DNA of 64,000 nt from positions 62,001-126,000 of the forward strand of contig JAGLXL010000002.1 in NCBI GenBank assembly GCA_023132895.1. The letters are read 5' to 3'. The notes below the pieces were generated by a model that was not told the origin of the DNA, did not search any database, and saw nothing but the letters and a program-made list of their open reading frames with translations. Below, piece by piece: positions 42,838 through 51,114 of the stretch (positions are counted from its first letter, which is position 1; every line of letters begins with the position of its first letter). The position numbers were made by a program, and so were the translations under genes. Source of the stretch: Nanobdellota archaeon (lineage in GTDB: Archaea > Nanobdellota > Nanobdellia > Woesearchaeales > JAGLXL01).

Positions 42838-43821
42838 TTATGGTAAAAACTTTTGGAAATGAGATTTTTCCCAATCATAAATATTTGAGTGGCTTGTTTC
42901 TAATAACTTAGCTATTTCTCTATGTTTAAAACCTTGGTTCAAAAGATCCATTGCCTGAAACTTGAAGTTTTCAGAATATCTCCTAATCCCTTTTCGCTTG
43001 TAAGAAAGCAATGATTTTCTCAGATTATCTTGTTTTCTTTTGATAATAAAACCAATTTCATTATAAAATTTCTCAAGAGAAATATAATTTCCAATCCCAA
43101 TAACTGATACTCCATTACCATTATCCCCAAAATAAGAAGTAATATCAAAAGTATCTCTCAAAAGATTTTTTATTATTTTAAGACTAAACACATTTCCAGA
43201 GCAAATACTGACTTCGGAATGCCCCTTCCGATATCTCGCGCTCCCTTCTGAATCAGCCAATCCCTTAATAAAACCTGCTTGGATCTCTTTTGGAGACTCT
43301 CTGATTTGAATAGGTACTTTCCACTCTTTTGTTTTGAAAGATTCAGAATATCTTTGCAAATCTTTAACAACTAATTTAGAAACAAGTGAAACAATATATT
43401 GGGGTTTTGGATTTTCACAAAACGGTGTATATTTTATTTTTCTAACTGTTCTTGAACACTTAATCCCATAAATCTTCTCTAAACAATGTTGGAAATAATC
43501 TGCAAATTCTTTATCACAAACAGATAATCCAATACGGTAATCTGTAGAAACATAACCATCACCACAAAGTGTTCCTAAGATATATGCTTTCTCTTGAGTT
43601 AATTTTTTTGAGTTTTTTGAAATTTGTTTGATAATTTTTAATACAAATGGTTTTTTATTTCGATATATCCACCCCTTGATAGTACCATCAACTATGTCGA
43701 TCCCAAAATTATTCAAATATCTTTTAATTTTTTTAACCCCACATTTTTTTTCTTTTCTAATTTTCATTACTAAATTATAAGTTTCTACAGGATGTAAAGT
43801 ATAATTCTTATTTTTCATCAA
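42838..43821 (-). CDS. Free-standing LAGLIDADG endonuclease-like protein with two HTH segments
   Basis: A 327-residue protein. Residues about 15-60 (LVMKIRKEKKCGVKKIKRYL ... VDGTIKGWI) form an HTH. The centre has two LAGLIDADG helices: AYILGTLCGDGYVSTDYRIG (about 77-96) and FIKGLADSEGSARYRKG (about 184-200). A second HTH, FQAMDLLNQGFKHREIAKLL and TSHSNIYDWEK, ends the protein. Both catalytic acids are present (GD and DSE). Not an intein: no splicing blocks. It lies 95 bases after radA, the usual home of archaeal inteins, and has a promoter module shared with the radA operon. A homing enzyme or a WhiA-like regulator are both possible. Confidence 0.8.
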   Translation of the reverse strand: MMKNKNYTLHPVETYNLVMKIRKEKKCGVKKIKRYLNNFGIDIVDGTIKGWIYRNKKPFVLKIIKQISKNSKKLTQEKAYILGTLCGDGYVSTDYRIGLSVCDKEFADYFQHCLEKIYGIKCSRTVRKIKYTPFCENPKPQYIVSLVSKLVVKDLQRYSESFKTKEWKVPIQIRESPKEIQAGFIKGLADSEGSARYRKGHSEVSICSGNVFSLKIIKNLLRDTFDITSYFGDNGNGVSVIGIGNYISLEKFYNEIGFIIKRKQDNLRKSLLSYKRKGIRRYSENFKFQAMDLLNQGFKHREIAKLLETSHSNIYDWEKSHFQKFLP

Positions 43822-43840
43822 TTAATTTAAAGAATTTGAT

Positions 43841-43881
43841 ATTTAAATAACTTTTGTAGAGTTGTCCAGTGTGGGTTGTGC
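43841..43881 (-). promoter_or_regulatory. Promoter module copy 1 (LAGLIDADG gene)
   Basis: On the minus strand GCACAACCCACACTGGACAA continues through CTCTACAAAAG to the TATA box TTATTTAAAT, which lies 20-29 bases before the LAGLIDADG start. 32 of 41 positions match the module at 45359-45399 without gaps, including CCCACACT, GACAAC and ACAAA. The conserved part sits directly upstream of the TATA box, the place of an activator or BRE-side operator. Confidence 0.6.
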
Positions 43882-43915
43882 TAATTAGAATAATTGAAAT
43901 AAAAAGAAAAAAAAT

Positions 43916-44965
43916 TTAACTGAAATCCACCAAACCACTGCCTTTGACATAGAAAGGAGCTTCTCCCTCTGGCATTGAAGGCGAATCTACCAGCTTAGCT
44001 ACTCTTGATCCTTTTTTACCTTTTCTCAGATAAATCCTGAAAGTTGAGGCATGGGCTACAATATGTCCGCCAATTGCTTGGGTTGGGTCACCAAAGAACG
44101 TATCTGGCTTAGCCATAACTTGATTAGTCACATAAACACAGATGTTTTGTGTATCTGCTAATTTAAGCAGGACATGCATATGCTTGTTCAACTTCTGCTG
44201 TCTTTCTGCTAGCGTGCCACGACCAATAAACTCAGCTCGGAAGTGTGCTGTCAAAGAATCAACTACCAGTAACTTGACATTCAAACCTTGTTTTTTGATT
44301 AAATCCTCAACTTTTTCTGCCAGTAACATCTGATGGTCAGAATTATAAGCCTTAGCTACCATTATTTTCTTCAAAGTTTCGTCAGGATCCAATTCAGCGC
44401 CTTCGGCCAATTGCTTGATTCTTTCTGGCCTGAAAGTATTTTCAGTATCAATGTAAACCACAATTGCTTCCGGATCTTCTTTGATAACATTGACTGCTAG
44501 AACATGGCCGATTTGGGTCTTTCCAGAACCAAATTCACCAAAACACTCAGTGATTGCCGAAGATTCAAAACCTCCGCCCAATAAAGCATCAACAGCTGAA
44601 CTACCTGACTTGATCTTTCGAACAGTTTCTCTTCTGGCTAACAAAGCATCGCCAGTTTCAAAACCCATTTCCATGGAATCCCTAGCTGCGTTGATCATCT
44701 TTCTGGCTGCTGCTTCATTAACACCAGCTGTTTCAATCAACTCTCCTGGTGATGCTACTGCTACTGCCATCAAATCTCTAAAACCAGAAGATTCCAGTTT
44801 TTCAGCAGTTGCTGCCCCAACACCAGGCAGGTCCTTGATTGTTAATTCTTTTTCTTTCGAAGACTGTTGTTTTGTTGAATTCAATGCTTCAGATACTTCT
44901 TTCGAAGTATAATCAGGTTCTTCTTGTTTTACAATATCTTTACGAATTACTTTTTCTTTACTCAT
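43916..44965 (-). CDS. radA: DNA repair and recombination protein RadA
   Basis: A 349-residue archaeal strand-exchange recombinase. An N-terminal helix-hairpin-helix domain ([20 protein letters not shown], about 43-62) is followed by the linker [16 protein letters not shown], Walker [14 protein letters not shown] (about 140-152), [15 protein letters not shown], Walker [22 protein letters not shown], and the L2 region [29 protein letters not shown]. No intein interrupts it. It is coupled to the 93-residue gene upstream (3 bases apart). Transcription probably starts from the module at 45359. Confidence 0.95.
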   Translation of the reverse strand: MSKEKVIRKDIVKQEEPDYTSKEVSEALNSTKQQSSKEKELTIKDLPGVGAATAEKLESSGFRDLMAVAVASPGELIETAGVNEAAARKMINAARDSMEMGFETGDALLARRETVRKIKSGSSAVDALLGGGFESSAITECFGEFGSGKTQIGHVLAVNVIKEDPEAIVVYIDTENTFRPERIKQLAEGAELDPDETLKKIMVAKAYNSDHQMLLAEKVEDLIKKQGLNVKLLVVDSLTAHFRAEFIGRGTLAERQQKLNKHMHVLLKLADTQNICVYVTNQVMAKPDTFFGDPTQAIGGHIVAHASTFRIYLRKGKKGSRVAKLVDSPSMPEGEAPFYVKGSGLVDFS

Positions 44966-44968
44966 TTT

Positions 44969-45250
44969 TTATTCACCCTTGAACATATCTTGTTCTTTAA
45001 AGACCAAGAACTTGTATGCTTCCATTAGAACAGTCCAAGCCTTTGGCAGATCATTAACTCTCATTGAGTTTGTATTCTTCCAGTTGCCTTCTTTATCTTT
45101 ATAACACCGTTCCATAGAAATAGTTTTGTAGGAGACCTCTTCTCCGGTTTTATTTTTGGTCTTATTTGACCAGACTGTTGCTGAGATAGCTCCAGCCCTA
45201 AACTTTTTTTCCGGCATGTTGCCAGATAAATTAATTTCTTGTGTTTTCAT
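44969..45250 (-). CDS. Conserved small protein of the radA operon
   Basis: A 93-residue protein with no named domain that I can assign. Seen: KKFRAGAISATVWSNKTKNK, then YKTISMERCYKDKEGNWKNT and MRVNDLPKAWTVLMEAYKFL. The alternating strands in the first 60 residues resemble a small OB-like beta sheet, with a helix at the end. A position 3 bases before radA suggests a role in recombination or ssDNA handling; this is inference. AGGGGTG precedes the ATG as a ribosome binding site. The mRNA has a leader of about 85 bases with a 12-codon ORF. Confidence 0.7.
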   Translation of the reverse strand: MKTQEINLSGNMPEKKFRAGAISATVWSNKTKNKTGEEVSYKTISMERCYKDKEGNWKNTNSMRVNDLPKAWTVLMEAYKFLVFKEQDMFKGE

Positions 45251-45276
45251 TTAAAACACCCCTTGCTTTTCGCATT

Positions 45277-45315
45277 TTATTTCAAACCATGATCCTTAGA
45301 ACCACAGCGAGGCAT
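45277..45315 (-). CDS. Possible 12-codon upstream ORF in the radA operon leader
   Basis: ATG to TAA encodes MPRCGSKDHGLK, lying between the predicted start of transcription (about 45335) and the 93-residue gene (start 45250). The reading frame alone is weak evidence; position within an unusual leader is the reason to record it. Confidence 0.2.
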   Translation of the reverse strand: MPRCGSKDHGLK

Positions 45316-45358
45316 AACCAATCCAAAGATCAGTTACAAACATAGTAAAACAGAAATC

Positions 45359-45399
45359 ATTTATATAGTCTTTGTGGGGTTGTCTAGTGTGGGGAGTGC
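45359..45399 (-). promoter_or_regulatory. Promoter module copy 2 (radA operon)
   Basis: On the minus strand GCACTCCCCACACTAGACAA continues through CCCCACAAAGAC to the TATA box TATATAAAT (45359-45367). It aligns without gaps to 43841-43881. The predicted start of transcription near 45335 leaves a leader of about 85 bases before the 93-residue gene. Confidence 0.6.
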
Positions 45400-45428
45400 C
45401 CTTTATTTTGGCTTAAATTTAAGGAAAT

Positions 45429-45827
45429 TTACTGAATTTTTGTATAATCAACTTTATTTTTTTGAGGTAAAACTCTGTCTATCTTATCACAAAGATCCCA
45501 AGAAGTTTCAGTTGCATTAGGATCAGACGGGATACTAGCACATTTCTGATTTTGTTTAATTAATCGCTCAAGAACTATTGGATGAGCAGGAACACCACTT
45601 GGACTAAATTGTTCACAACCGACTGAGCCATCAACAGAGTCTATTTCATACTCTTTCAATTCAGCAATTTGGTCTCCTAAAGTAATTCTAGCAAATTTTC
45701 CTTCCTCGCTTTTTCTTAATCCACATCCTTCATTATAACCATCTCTATGACTACCTCTCATTAGATTAATACAATAATGACACACTTGATAATCAAACCA
45801 ATGGAAATCATTTTCATCAACCATCAT
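45429..45827 (-). CDS. Hypothetical Cys-containing protein
   Basis: A 132-residue protein that I do not recognise. Cys residues at 16, 19, 35 and 71 (VCHYCINLMRGS, NEGCGLRKSEEG and VGCEQFSPSG) could bind zinc or an Fe-S cluster; two more lie near 96 and 113. It has no membrane helix or signal peptide. It precedes the radA operon on the same strand, but the promoter module lies between them, so it is probably a separate transcript. The ATG pair at 45827/45824 leaves the exact start open. Confidence 0.55.
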   Translation of the reverse strand: MMVDENDFHWFDYQVCHYCINLMRGSHRDGYNEGCGLRKSEEGKFARITLGDQIAELKEYEIDSVDGSVGCEQFSPSGVPAHPIVLERLIKQNQKCASIPSDPNATETSWDLCDKIDRVLPQKNKVDYTKIQ

Positions 45828-45878
45828 AAATAAAGAACAAGAGTTATATTAAAAGTTTATCAATCTTCAATATATAAA

Positions 45879-46340
45879 TCAAACCACCAAACTCACAACC
45901 TTAACAATCGATAAAACAATCACTGCAAAGAACACCACATTCTCAGCAACTTTGCCTGTTTCTATAAACCCAGCCAGATGTAGATTAGCCACTGGATGGA
46001 GGAAATTAACACCCATTTTGGTCAAACCATCTGAAAACAAATGTGACAAATAACCCACACCTAAAGCAATGCCAATATAACCCCAATTAAAATACCACAA
46101 AGCCCCAAAAATAATCAACGGCGGAAAAATAGAATGAAAAAACCCGCGATGCTTAAAAAACCGAGCCAACCACCTTGTAATTGGAAAAATACTGTTGATT
46201 TTAGAACCTTCATGGTCAATATCCGGTAGTAAAGCGCCAATCAAAACCAATACAAAATAAAGAATCAAATTATGATGATAAAATGGCATGAACATTAATC
46301 CTGCCAATACTCCAAATGCTAAATGGGTTCTTCCCATCAT
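45879..46340 (-). CDS. YdjM/DUF457-type membrane-bound metal-dependent hydrolase
   Basis: A 153-residue membrane protein. Motifs: GRTHLAFGVLAGLMF (3-17), LIGALLPDIDHEGSKIN (33-49), FKHRGFFHSIFPP (62-74) and GYLSHLFSDGLTKMG (95-109). The His and Asp residues at the ends of four to five helices match the DUF457 (LexA-regulated YdjM) family, thought to be membrane hydrolases. Its substrate is unknown. It follows the RPA-like gene by 28 bases and may be co-transcribed. Confidence 0.85.
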   Translation of the reverse strand: MMGRTHLAFGVLAGLMFMPFYHHNLILYFVLVLIGALLPDIDHEGSKINSIFPITRWLARFFKHRGFFHSIFPPLIIFGALWYFNWGYIGIALGVGYLSHLFSDGLTKMGVNFLHPVANLHLAGFIETGKVAENVVFFAVIVLSIVKVVSLVV

Positions 46341-46368
46341 TTTTAACTTAGAAATATCTTAAATTATA

Positions 46369-47364
46369 TTAATTTAACTTATCAATCTCTTCCTGAGCAT
46401 CAGGTTCAGGAAAAACCAGCTGAGCACTAAATTCCAGCCTATCAAACATCTCATTCTTATTAACCCGACCAACTAACTTCACAATATTCCCCAACAAATC
46501 ATTCTTAACTTCTTCAAAAGCAGTTGGCTCGTCTTTATACTTCAAAACTTCAGCATCTGTTTTCCCCAGCAACCGTAAAATCTGCTCTTTCCAAAAAACA
46601 GTCCGGATATTCTCGCTCCCATCATCTAAAAACACATTCATGACATAATTTTGAGAAGGAACCACATCGCCATGTACTCCACAGCTAAACTTTCCTTCTC
46701 TTTCATAAACTCGTTTATTGCAGTCAGGACAAACAGTAAAAAATCTCAAATCAAAGACCTGCACAATTGTTCCCAATATTTCCACATTAGAATCATTTTC
46801 AGCTAAGTCCTTGATTTGCTTCCTGACTTTCTCAACTTGGGACTGCACTTCCTTGATTTCACCTACAGTAACACCAGCTGGATTGATTTCCAGTTCACTG
46901 TTGGTGTTCATATGCAGCTCATTAACCCCCCGATTTTCCCGCACATAAGCAGATTTAATCTGCACTACATCTCCTTCGTTTAACTTATTAAGATTATCAG
47001 CTTGGTCATTCCACAAAGTAACCCTTACCATTCCAGTTTCATCACCCATTACAAAAGACGCCACTTTGCCTTGTCTTTCGCCAGTTGAAAACTCCTTCAC
47101 CTCAAATTTCCTCATCACCTTCCCGGTAACTTCAACTCCCCTCATTCCCGCCTTAATCTCCTTTATTTGAACCTTATTTTCAGTCCCGTCATAAAGTTGC
47201 ACTTTCAATTCATTGGCAATAATATGGCAGGCTCCTTCTTCAGAAATCAGATTGGAAAGTTTTTCCATCTTTTGCTTTATTCTATTAGCTAACTCACCAT
47301 CAGTTAAATTTGCCCCTTTCTTTATTTTTTCCTTGACCTGTTCTAAAGGTATCTTAAACATCAT
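46369..47364 (-). CDS. RPA-like OB-fold single-stranded DNA-binding protein
   Basis: A 331-residue replication protein A-like protein. Residues 1-65 are helical (PLEQVKEKIKKGANLTDGEL). An OB fold at about 78-165 reads KAGMRGVEVTGKVMRKFEVKEF, GDETGMVRVTLWNDQAD and GDVVQIKSAYVREN. A second OB part, with the zinc-type C-x2-C of FTVCPDCNKRVYE and a later FSCGVHG, lies at about 195-310. It protects ssDNA in replication and repair and could supply RadA. A TATA box (47382-47391) lies 18-27 bases upstream, so the second ATG (47361) may be used. Confidence 0.85.
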   Translation of the reverse strand: MMFKIPLEQVKEKIKKGANLTDGELANRIKQKMEKLSNLISEEGACHIIANELKVQLYDGTENKVQIKEIKAGMRGVEVTGKVMRKFEVKEFSTGERQGKVASFVMGDETGMVRVTLWNDQADNLNKLNEGDVVQIKSAYVRENRGVNELHMNTNSELEINPAGVTVGEIKEVQSQVEKVRKQIKDLAENDSNVEILGTIVQVFDLRFFTVCPDCNKRVYEREGKFSCGVHGDVVPSQNYVMNVFLDDGSENIRTVFWKEQILRLLGKTDAEVLKYKDEPTAFEEVKNDLLGNIVKLVGRVNKNEMFDRLEFSAQLVFPEPDAQEEIDKLN

Positions 47365-47381
47365 TATTCCAGAATTATGCT

Positions 47382-47391
47382 TTATTTAAAT
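47382..47391 (-). promoter_or_regulatory. TATA box of the RPA-like gene
   Basis: ATTTAAATAA on the minus strand, 18-27 bases before the first ATG of the gene at 47364. It lies only 23 bases below the end of the pilin-like array. Confidence 0.5.
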
Positions 47392-47414
47392 AGATTTGTA
47401 TTTTGAAAAACATA

Positions 47415-48239
47415 CTAAGTTAAGGCTTCTTTTTCTCCAGCAAAATTCAATCCAAATTGATACTCGACTTGCTTCTCAACATACTCTTCTCCATCAAAAA
47501 CTCTTAATTTTTTACCTTTCACACAAAATACCCTTCTCCCATCACCCACATCATCAAAAGTACCAGTACAATCTCCTTTCTGCCATTTCAAATCACTTTC
47601 AGCATTAAACTCTCCCAACTTTCTATCAATACAACCTTCTCCCTCTTCTGAACAACCCACAATTAATTCCCTGGCATAAGCAAACAAATCTTCGTACTCA
47701 TCAAGATTATAATCAATCTCAACACTAAACGAAGGCCTCCAGGCCAACTGCCCCAATAACCTCCCGCCATAATTAAAATCCTCTAATAAAACATCATCAG
47801 CTGCCCCCACCAAAGTCTTCTCTTTCACAAAATAATCATAATTAATTCCAGTCTCACTAATCTCCTCTAAAAAGTTATTATCAAAAGAAATTAAGAAATT
47901 CTTCTTATATTCGGGCCAACAATAGTTTGTCTCATTATTCCAAAAACTAATTGAGCCAACAATACCGCAGTCTAAATTAAGATTCCTAAAACCACCTAAA
48001 TAAGATATATTTCTTGCTGTTTCGTGGGCGCTTTCCTTAGCTACTTGTTCAAAATAATATCTTTTTCCTTGGACCTTGCTTGCTTCTTCTAAAAACTTTA
48101 ACTGCATCTCACCAGCAAATCCAGGTTGATTTGCTGGTTTGACATAATGAGCACTTAAAAAATAATAAATTATAGCAAATAAAAATCCAATTAAGATAAT
48201 GTAATACAAAACCATTCCTTTTTTTGATCTTAATAACAT
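47415..48239 (-). CDS. Pilin-like surface protein, last of the array
   Basis: A 274-residue protein beginning MLLRSKKGMVLYYIILIGFLF: basic residues and Gly (KKG, residues 6-8) directly before a hydrophobic helix (9-27), the layout of a class III signal peptide cut after Gly by an archaeal prepilin peptidase. The outer part has paired Cys (IVGCSEEGEGCIDRK) and a beta-rich end. It overlaps its upstream neighbour by 10 bases and closes the 53584-47415 operon. The sequence beyond the helix is not recognised. Confidence 0.65.
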   Translation of the reverse strand: MLLRSKKGMVLYYIILIGFLFAIIYYFLSAHYVKPANQPGFAGEMQLKFLEEASKVQGKRYYFEQVAKESAHETARNISYLGGFRNLNLDCGIVGSISFWNNETNYCWPEYKKNFLISFDNNFLEEISETGINYDYFVKEKTLVGAADDVLLEDFNYGGRLLGQLAWRPSFSVEIDYNLDEYEDLFAYARELIVGCSEEGEGCIDRKLGEFNAESDLKWQKGDCTGTFDDVGDGRRVFCVKGKKLRVFDGEEYVEKQVEYQFGLNFAGEKEALT

Positions 48240-48733
48240 AGCAGCAATCGTCCTCCCTGAGGCAAATCAACCCGGTATTCAGTATCAAATAATTTTTCTT
48301 TACCAAACAAATAAGGCAAAGTGCAGCCTTCAAATTTACCAATCTGTTTTGGTATTGGCACTCCGCTGCCTGTGGAAAGGATTTTTTCTTCCCCGTTCCT
48401 CAATTCAAACCACCATTCTTTTTGAATCGGGTCAAGCAGCCCGCTTATCTCTTCTTTGATTTCTTCAATAATCTCATCTTCATCATCATCCATTATCGCC
48501 ATCATGTCGATCCTTCTCATTTTTTCTCCTTTGTAAACCACTTCATTATCTAAATAATTATTAAGTGCCCTGATTGAAGATATACCTGTTTTAATTTCAT
48601 TAACTTCTTCACTAACTGAATTAGCATGCAAAACATTATTGGCTACCATAAAAACTAAAAAGAAAACAGAGGCAACTAAAACAAATAAAAAGGGAATAAA
48701 ATCATCTGGTGCCAGTCCTTTTTTATTTAGCAT
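48230..48733 (-). CDS. Pilin-like surface protein
   Basis: A 167-residue protein starting MLNKKGLAPDDFIPFLFVLV; KKG is followed by an acidic pair and a hydrophobic stretch (about 12-31). I chose the ATG at 48733 so that KKG sits at residues 4-6 as in the sister genes; an ATG 12 bases earlier exists. Residues 35-60 look helical (EVNEIKTGISSIRALNNYLD), then IMDDDEDEIIEEIKEEI and a beta-rich end with one Cys pair. It overlaps the next gene by 10 bases. Confidence 0.6.
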   Translation of the reverse strand: MLNKKGLAPDDFIPFLFVLVASVFFLVFMVANNVLHANSVSEEVNEIKTGISSIRALNNYLDNEVVYKGEKMRRIDMMAIMDDDEDEIIEEIKEEISGLLDPIQKEWWFELRNGEEKILSTGSGVPIPKQIGKFEGCTLPYLFGKEKLFDTEYRVDLPQGGRLLLCY

Positions 48734-49184
48734 CTTGAACCTCAATCAACAAATCACCCAATAATTGCTCATTATTTTTCCAAACATTGACTTCTTGTCC
48801 TTCACCAGAAACTGGTTTTTCCTTCCAATTTCTTGTTGATATTGCCTTTTCTTCATCGCCCACTTTTAACCTCAATCTAAAACCCAATTGCCTTGATTCT
48901 TCTCCTATATTATAACACTCATTCAAGTGTTCTTGGTCAAATTTATCCCAGTCAATCACAGAACTAAACTCTCCAGTTAATTCATTTGGTTTCAAAAAAC
49001 AATCCCCTAAAAATCTTTCCTTGAACATGATTTCCTCTGTTCCAGGCGGGATTATATATAAACTACTTGAACTGCTAAATAAAAACACTAAAAAGAAAGC
49101 AAACATTATTCCAACCACTATGATGAATAATGCCATCCACGGCATTGAGTCAATCACCCAGCTTCCTTTTTTATTAAGTTTCAT
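48723..49184 (-). CDS. Pilin-like surface protein
   Basis: A 153-residue protein beginning MKLNKKGSWVIDSMPWMALF, with KKG at 5-7 and a hydrophobic helix at about 16-36. A Ser-rich turn (LFSSSSSLYIIPPGTEE) follows, then an outer domain with Cys in GDCFLKPNE and HLNECYNIG, probably a disulfide. The 48723-48733 overlap with the next gene indicates coupled translation. The start was chosen over an ATG 12 bases upstream from the shared KKG spacing. Confidence 0.6.
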   Translation of the reverse strand: MKLNKKGSWVIDSMPWMALFIIVVGIMFAFFLVFLFSSSSSLYIIPPGTEEIMFKERFLGDCFLKPNELTGEFSSVIDWDKFDQEHLNECYNIGEESRQLGFRLRLKVGDEEKAISTRNWKEKPVSGEGQEVNVWKNNEQLLGDLLIEVQDAK

Positions 49185-50001
49185 AATACTCCTCAAAACC
49201 CTTGACTAAAGCCTCGCCAATTCTTTCAGCACTTTCATCTCCAAATTTTAAAATTAAACTGGTTTTCCCTTCTTCTAGTTTATCACTTGGAATTAAACTT
49301 GCTTTAACTCCTGGAAATTCATCTAACAATTCATTTAAAATAAAGCATCCTAAGTCCCTGCTTTCTTCAGAATCATAATAAAAATAAGCTTTGAACTTGC
49401 CATTTTCACCAGATTCTAATTTAATATTAACAGATTCAGCATTTATTGAAGAAATCCCTGAACACCCCCGGCATCCTAGTGTTGTTTTTTCATAAAACTT
49501 AGATCGAATTCTAATAACCGCCAATTCAAACTTTTCTTCAATCTCAAACAAGATTTCTTGATTTCTTAACTTATCCCTGGTGCCTTCACAATGAAATTTA
49601 TTTAATGCAGGTAGGCTTTCACTGACTCCAAACTCCTTGTTATTGACAAACAAATAAAAATTCTCCTTTTCGTCAATGGCTAATTGCTTGTCTTCCCATT
49701 TTTTAACATGGCCATGTGTTCCAGGCGCTAAATCTTCTCTGCCCCTTAAAACTTTGACATGATTGTCCCAAAAATCAAAAGAATATTTAGAAACATTGTA
49801 AGGATACTTCACCCAAGCATTCATTGGATAAGTATACAAATCATTGACCAATAAAGCGCCGTCTCTGGCTGCCCTTTCTTGTTGAAATATTTCATGGCCG
49901 CCAAAAGCTACCCCCAAAGCCATTAAGAAAGCTACCACCGATACTGCAATTACTATTTCTATAATAGGTTTAAGTGTTAAAGTCTGACCTCTTTTTTGCA
50001 T
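49174..50001 (-). CDS. Pilin-like surface protein
   Basis: A 275-residue protein starting MQKRGQTLTLKPIIEIVIAV. K-R-G-Q is the cleavage context of archaeal class III signal peptides (Gly before, Gln after), with Glu near +10 and a hydrophobic core (about 12-32). An aromatic-rich outer domain follows, with a Cys cluster TTLGCRGCSGI and a C-terminal mixed domain (GKTSLILKFGDESAE). It overlaps the next gene by 11 bases. No known fold recognised beyond the N-terminus. Confidence 0.65.
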   Translation of the reverse strand: MQKRGQTLTLKPIIEIVIAVSVVAFLMALGVAFGGHEIFQQERAARDGALLVNDLYTYPMNAWVKYPYNVSKYSFDFWDNHVKVLRGREDLAPGTHGHVKKWEDKQLAIDEKENFYLFVNNKEFGVSESLPALNKFHCEGTRDKLRNQEILFEIEEKFELAVIRIRSKFYEKTTLGCRGCSGISSINAESVNIKLESGENGKFKAYFYYDSEESRDLGCFILNELLDEFPGVKASLIPSDKLEEGKTSLILKFGDESAERIGEALVKGFEEYYET

Positions 50002-50033
50002 ATCCCTAAACAAAGAATTTGAGTTTAAATAAT

Positions 50034-50732
50034 TTACTCAAAACATGACTTTTCTCTTGTCTCACAAATCCCAATTAAATTACCGGGCCCTTTTTCGATA
50101 TAGATAGCACTGGTTTGTGGCTGTTCAATTTCCTTACCAGTTTCTGCATCCAGCAGAGTTAAAAATTTTCTTTGGATTATTGCCCCGCCTTCAAAATTAT
50201 AATTCTCTCGGTATGTTTCTCCATAAAAACCAACACTAGTTATAGCTGGTCGTTGGAAATCAAAATCCCCTACAGTTTCACAAATAGAATTTTTACAAAA
50301 AATATTAGAATCTTCTTTTGTGCCTTCAATCTTCTCTCTAGTATATTCAAGACAAAGACAAATACAACCTTCATCGCCGCACTTAGCCGGCCTATTGAAA
50401 TAATGATCAGCTGACCATATAGTAGTAATGCCCAAAAAACGAGATTCTGGTGGCGAATACATATACACTTTCTCATGCCCGTTTCCAAAAAAAACAATAA
50501 AAGTATCTTCTTCCATAGTCATACTCACTGACTTAAAATCAGGTTTCTCCAATGCCGCAACCTCAATAACTTTCGGCACCAATCTCTCCTTAAAATGCTC
50601 TTCAGCACTCTTATCTTCTCCTATGGCCCATTCAAATACCTCACAACCAATCATCACCGCTGCTATTAACAAAATTATCGCCAAGGCTAGTCTCACTAAT
50701 GCTTTTAGACTTAGAAAACCTCTTTGCTTCAT
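50034..50732 (-). CDS. Cys-rich pilin-like surface protein
   Basis: A 232-residue protein starting MKQRGFLSLKALVRLALAII; Q-R-G then a helix (6-28). The start is set at 50732, one base after the upstream stop, because the 16-residue longer frame would bury the signal. Outer Cys-rich sequence: CGDEGCICLCLEY, FCKNSICE and a terminal CETREKSCFE, suggesting several disulfides. The middle VFFGNGHEKVYMYSPPESR is beta-rich. Confidence 0.65.
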   Translation of the reverse strand: MKQRGFLSLKALVRLALAIILLIAAVMIGCEVFEWAIGEDKSAEEHFKERLVPKVIEVAALEKPDFKSVSMTMEEDTFIVFFGNGHEKVYMYSPPESRFLGITTIWSADHYFNRPAKCGDEGCICLCLEYTREKIEGTKEDSNIFCKNSICETVGDFDFQRPAITSVGFYGETYRENYNFEGGAIIQRKFLTLLDAETGKEIEQPQTSAIYIEKGPGNLIGICETREKSCFE

Positions 50733-50733
50733 T

Positions 50734-51072
50734 TTAAGTATGTGGATTATCTGGACAGCCTTTAATCTTGAACTGGTCACAATATTCTTGCGGACATCCT
50801 TTATATCGGTCGCTTATAGAAACATTATCTGGATCAATCCCTTCTGGACAACCCACATTTCGAACTGGCCCGGCCTGGCATTTGCAGGCATCTTGACGAT
50901 TAGCTATATCATCATGATCCAGGTCACCTGCTTCTCCAAGTTGAATTGAAGTAAAAGACTTGAATATGGAAAATCCTCCGCCCAGCCAAAGAATAACGAT
51001 AATAGCTGCTACTATTGCAATACCAAATATGATTATTAGCTCTATCGGCATTCCCTCTCCTCTTTTATTCAT
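50734..51072 (-). CDS. Small pilin-like protein with Ca-binding, Cys-rich outer part
   Basis: A 112-residue protein. MNKRGEGMPIELIIIFGIAI gives K-R-G followed by Glu at +6 and a hydrophobic helix (10-31). The outer 70 residues start LGEAGDLDHDDIANRQDACK, a D-x-D-x-D calcium loop as in thrombospondin type 3 repeats, followed by QAGPVRNVGCPEG and YKGCPQEYCDQFKIKGCPDN. This type of loop is also found in the giant protein at 58049. A minor pilin or anchored Ca module is likely. Confidence 0.65.
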   Translation of the reverse strand: MNKRGEGMPIELIIIFGIAIVAAIIVILWLGGGFSIFKSFTSIQLGEAGDLDHDDIANRQDACKCQAGPVRNVGCPEGIDPDNVSISDRYKGCPQEYCDQFKIKGCPDNPHT

Positions 51073-51114
51073 AACCTCTAAAAAAGAATTAACCTTTATA
51101 TTATTTACTCTTTA

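Noticed and set aside
44481-44912. 143-codon plus-strand ORF
   Set aside because: Fully antisense to radA, whose protein is intact and conserved.
43916-44965. Intein in radA
   Set aside because: The protein is continuous through Walker A and L2 with no inserted block; the LAGLIDADG protein is a separate gene.
50428-50949. 173-codon plus-strand ORF
   Set aside because: Antisense to two pilin-like genes that overlap properly with their neighbours; the composition is that of a mirror frame.
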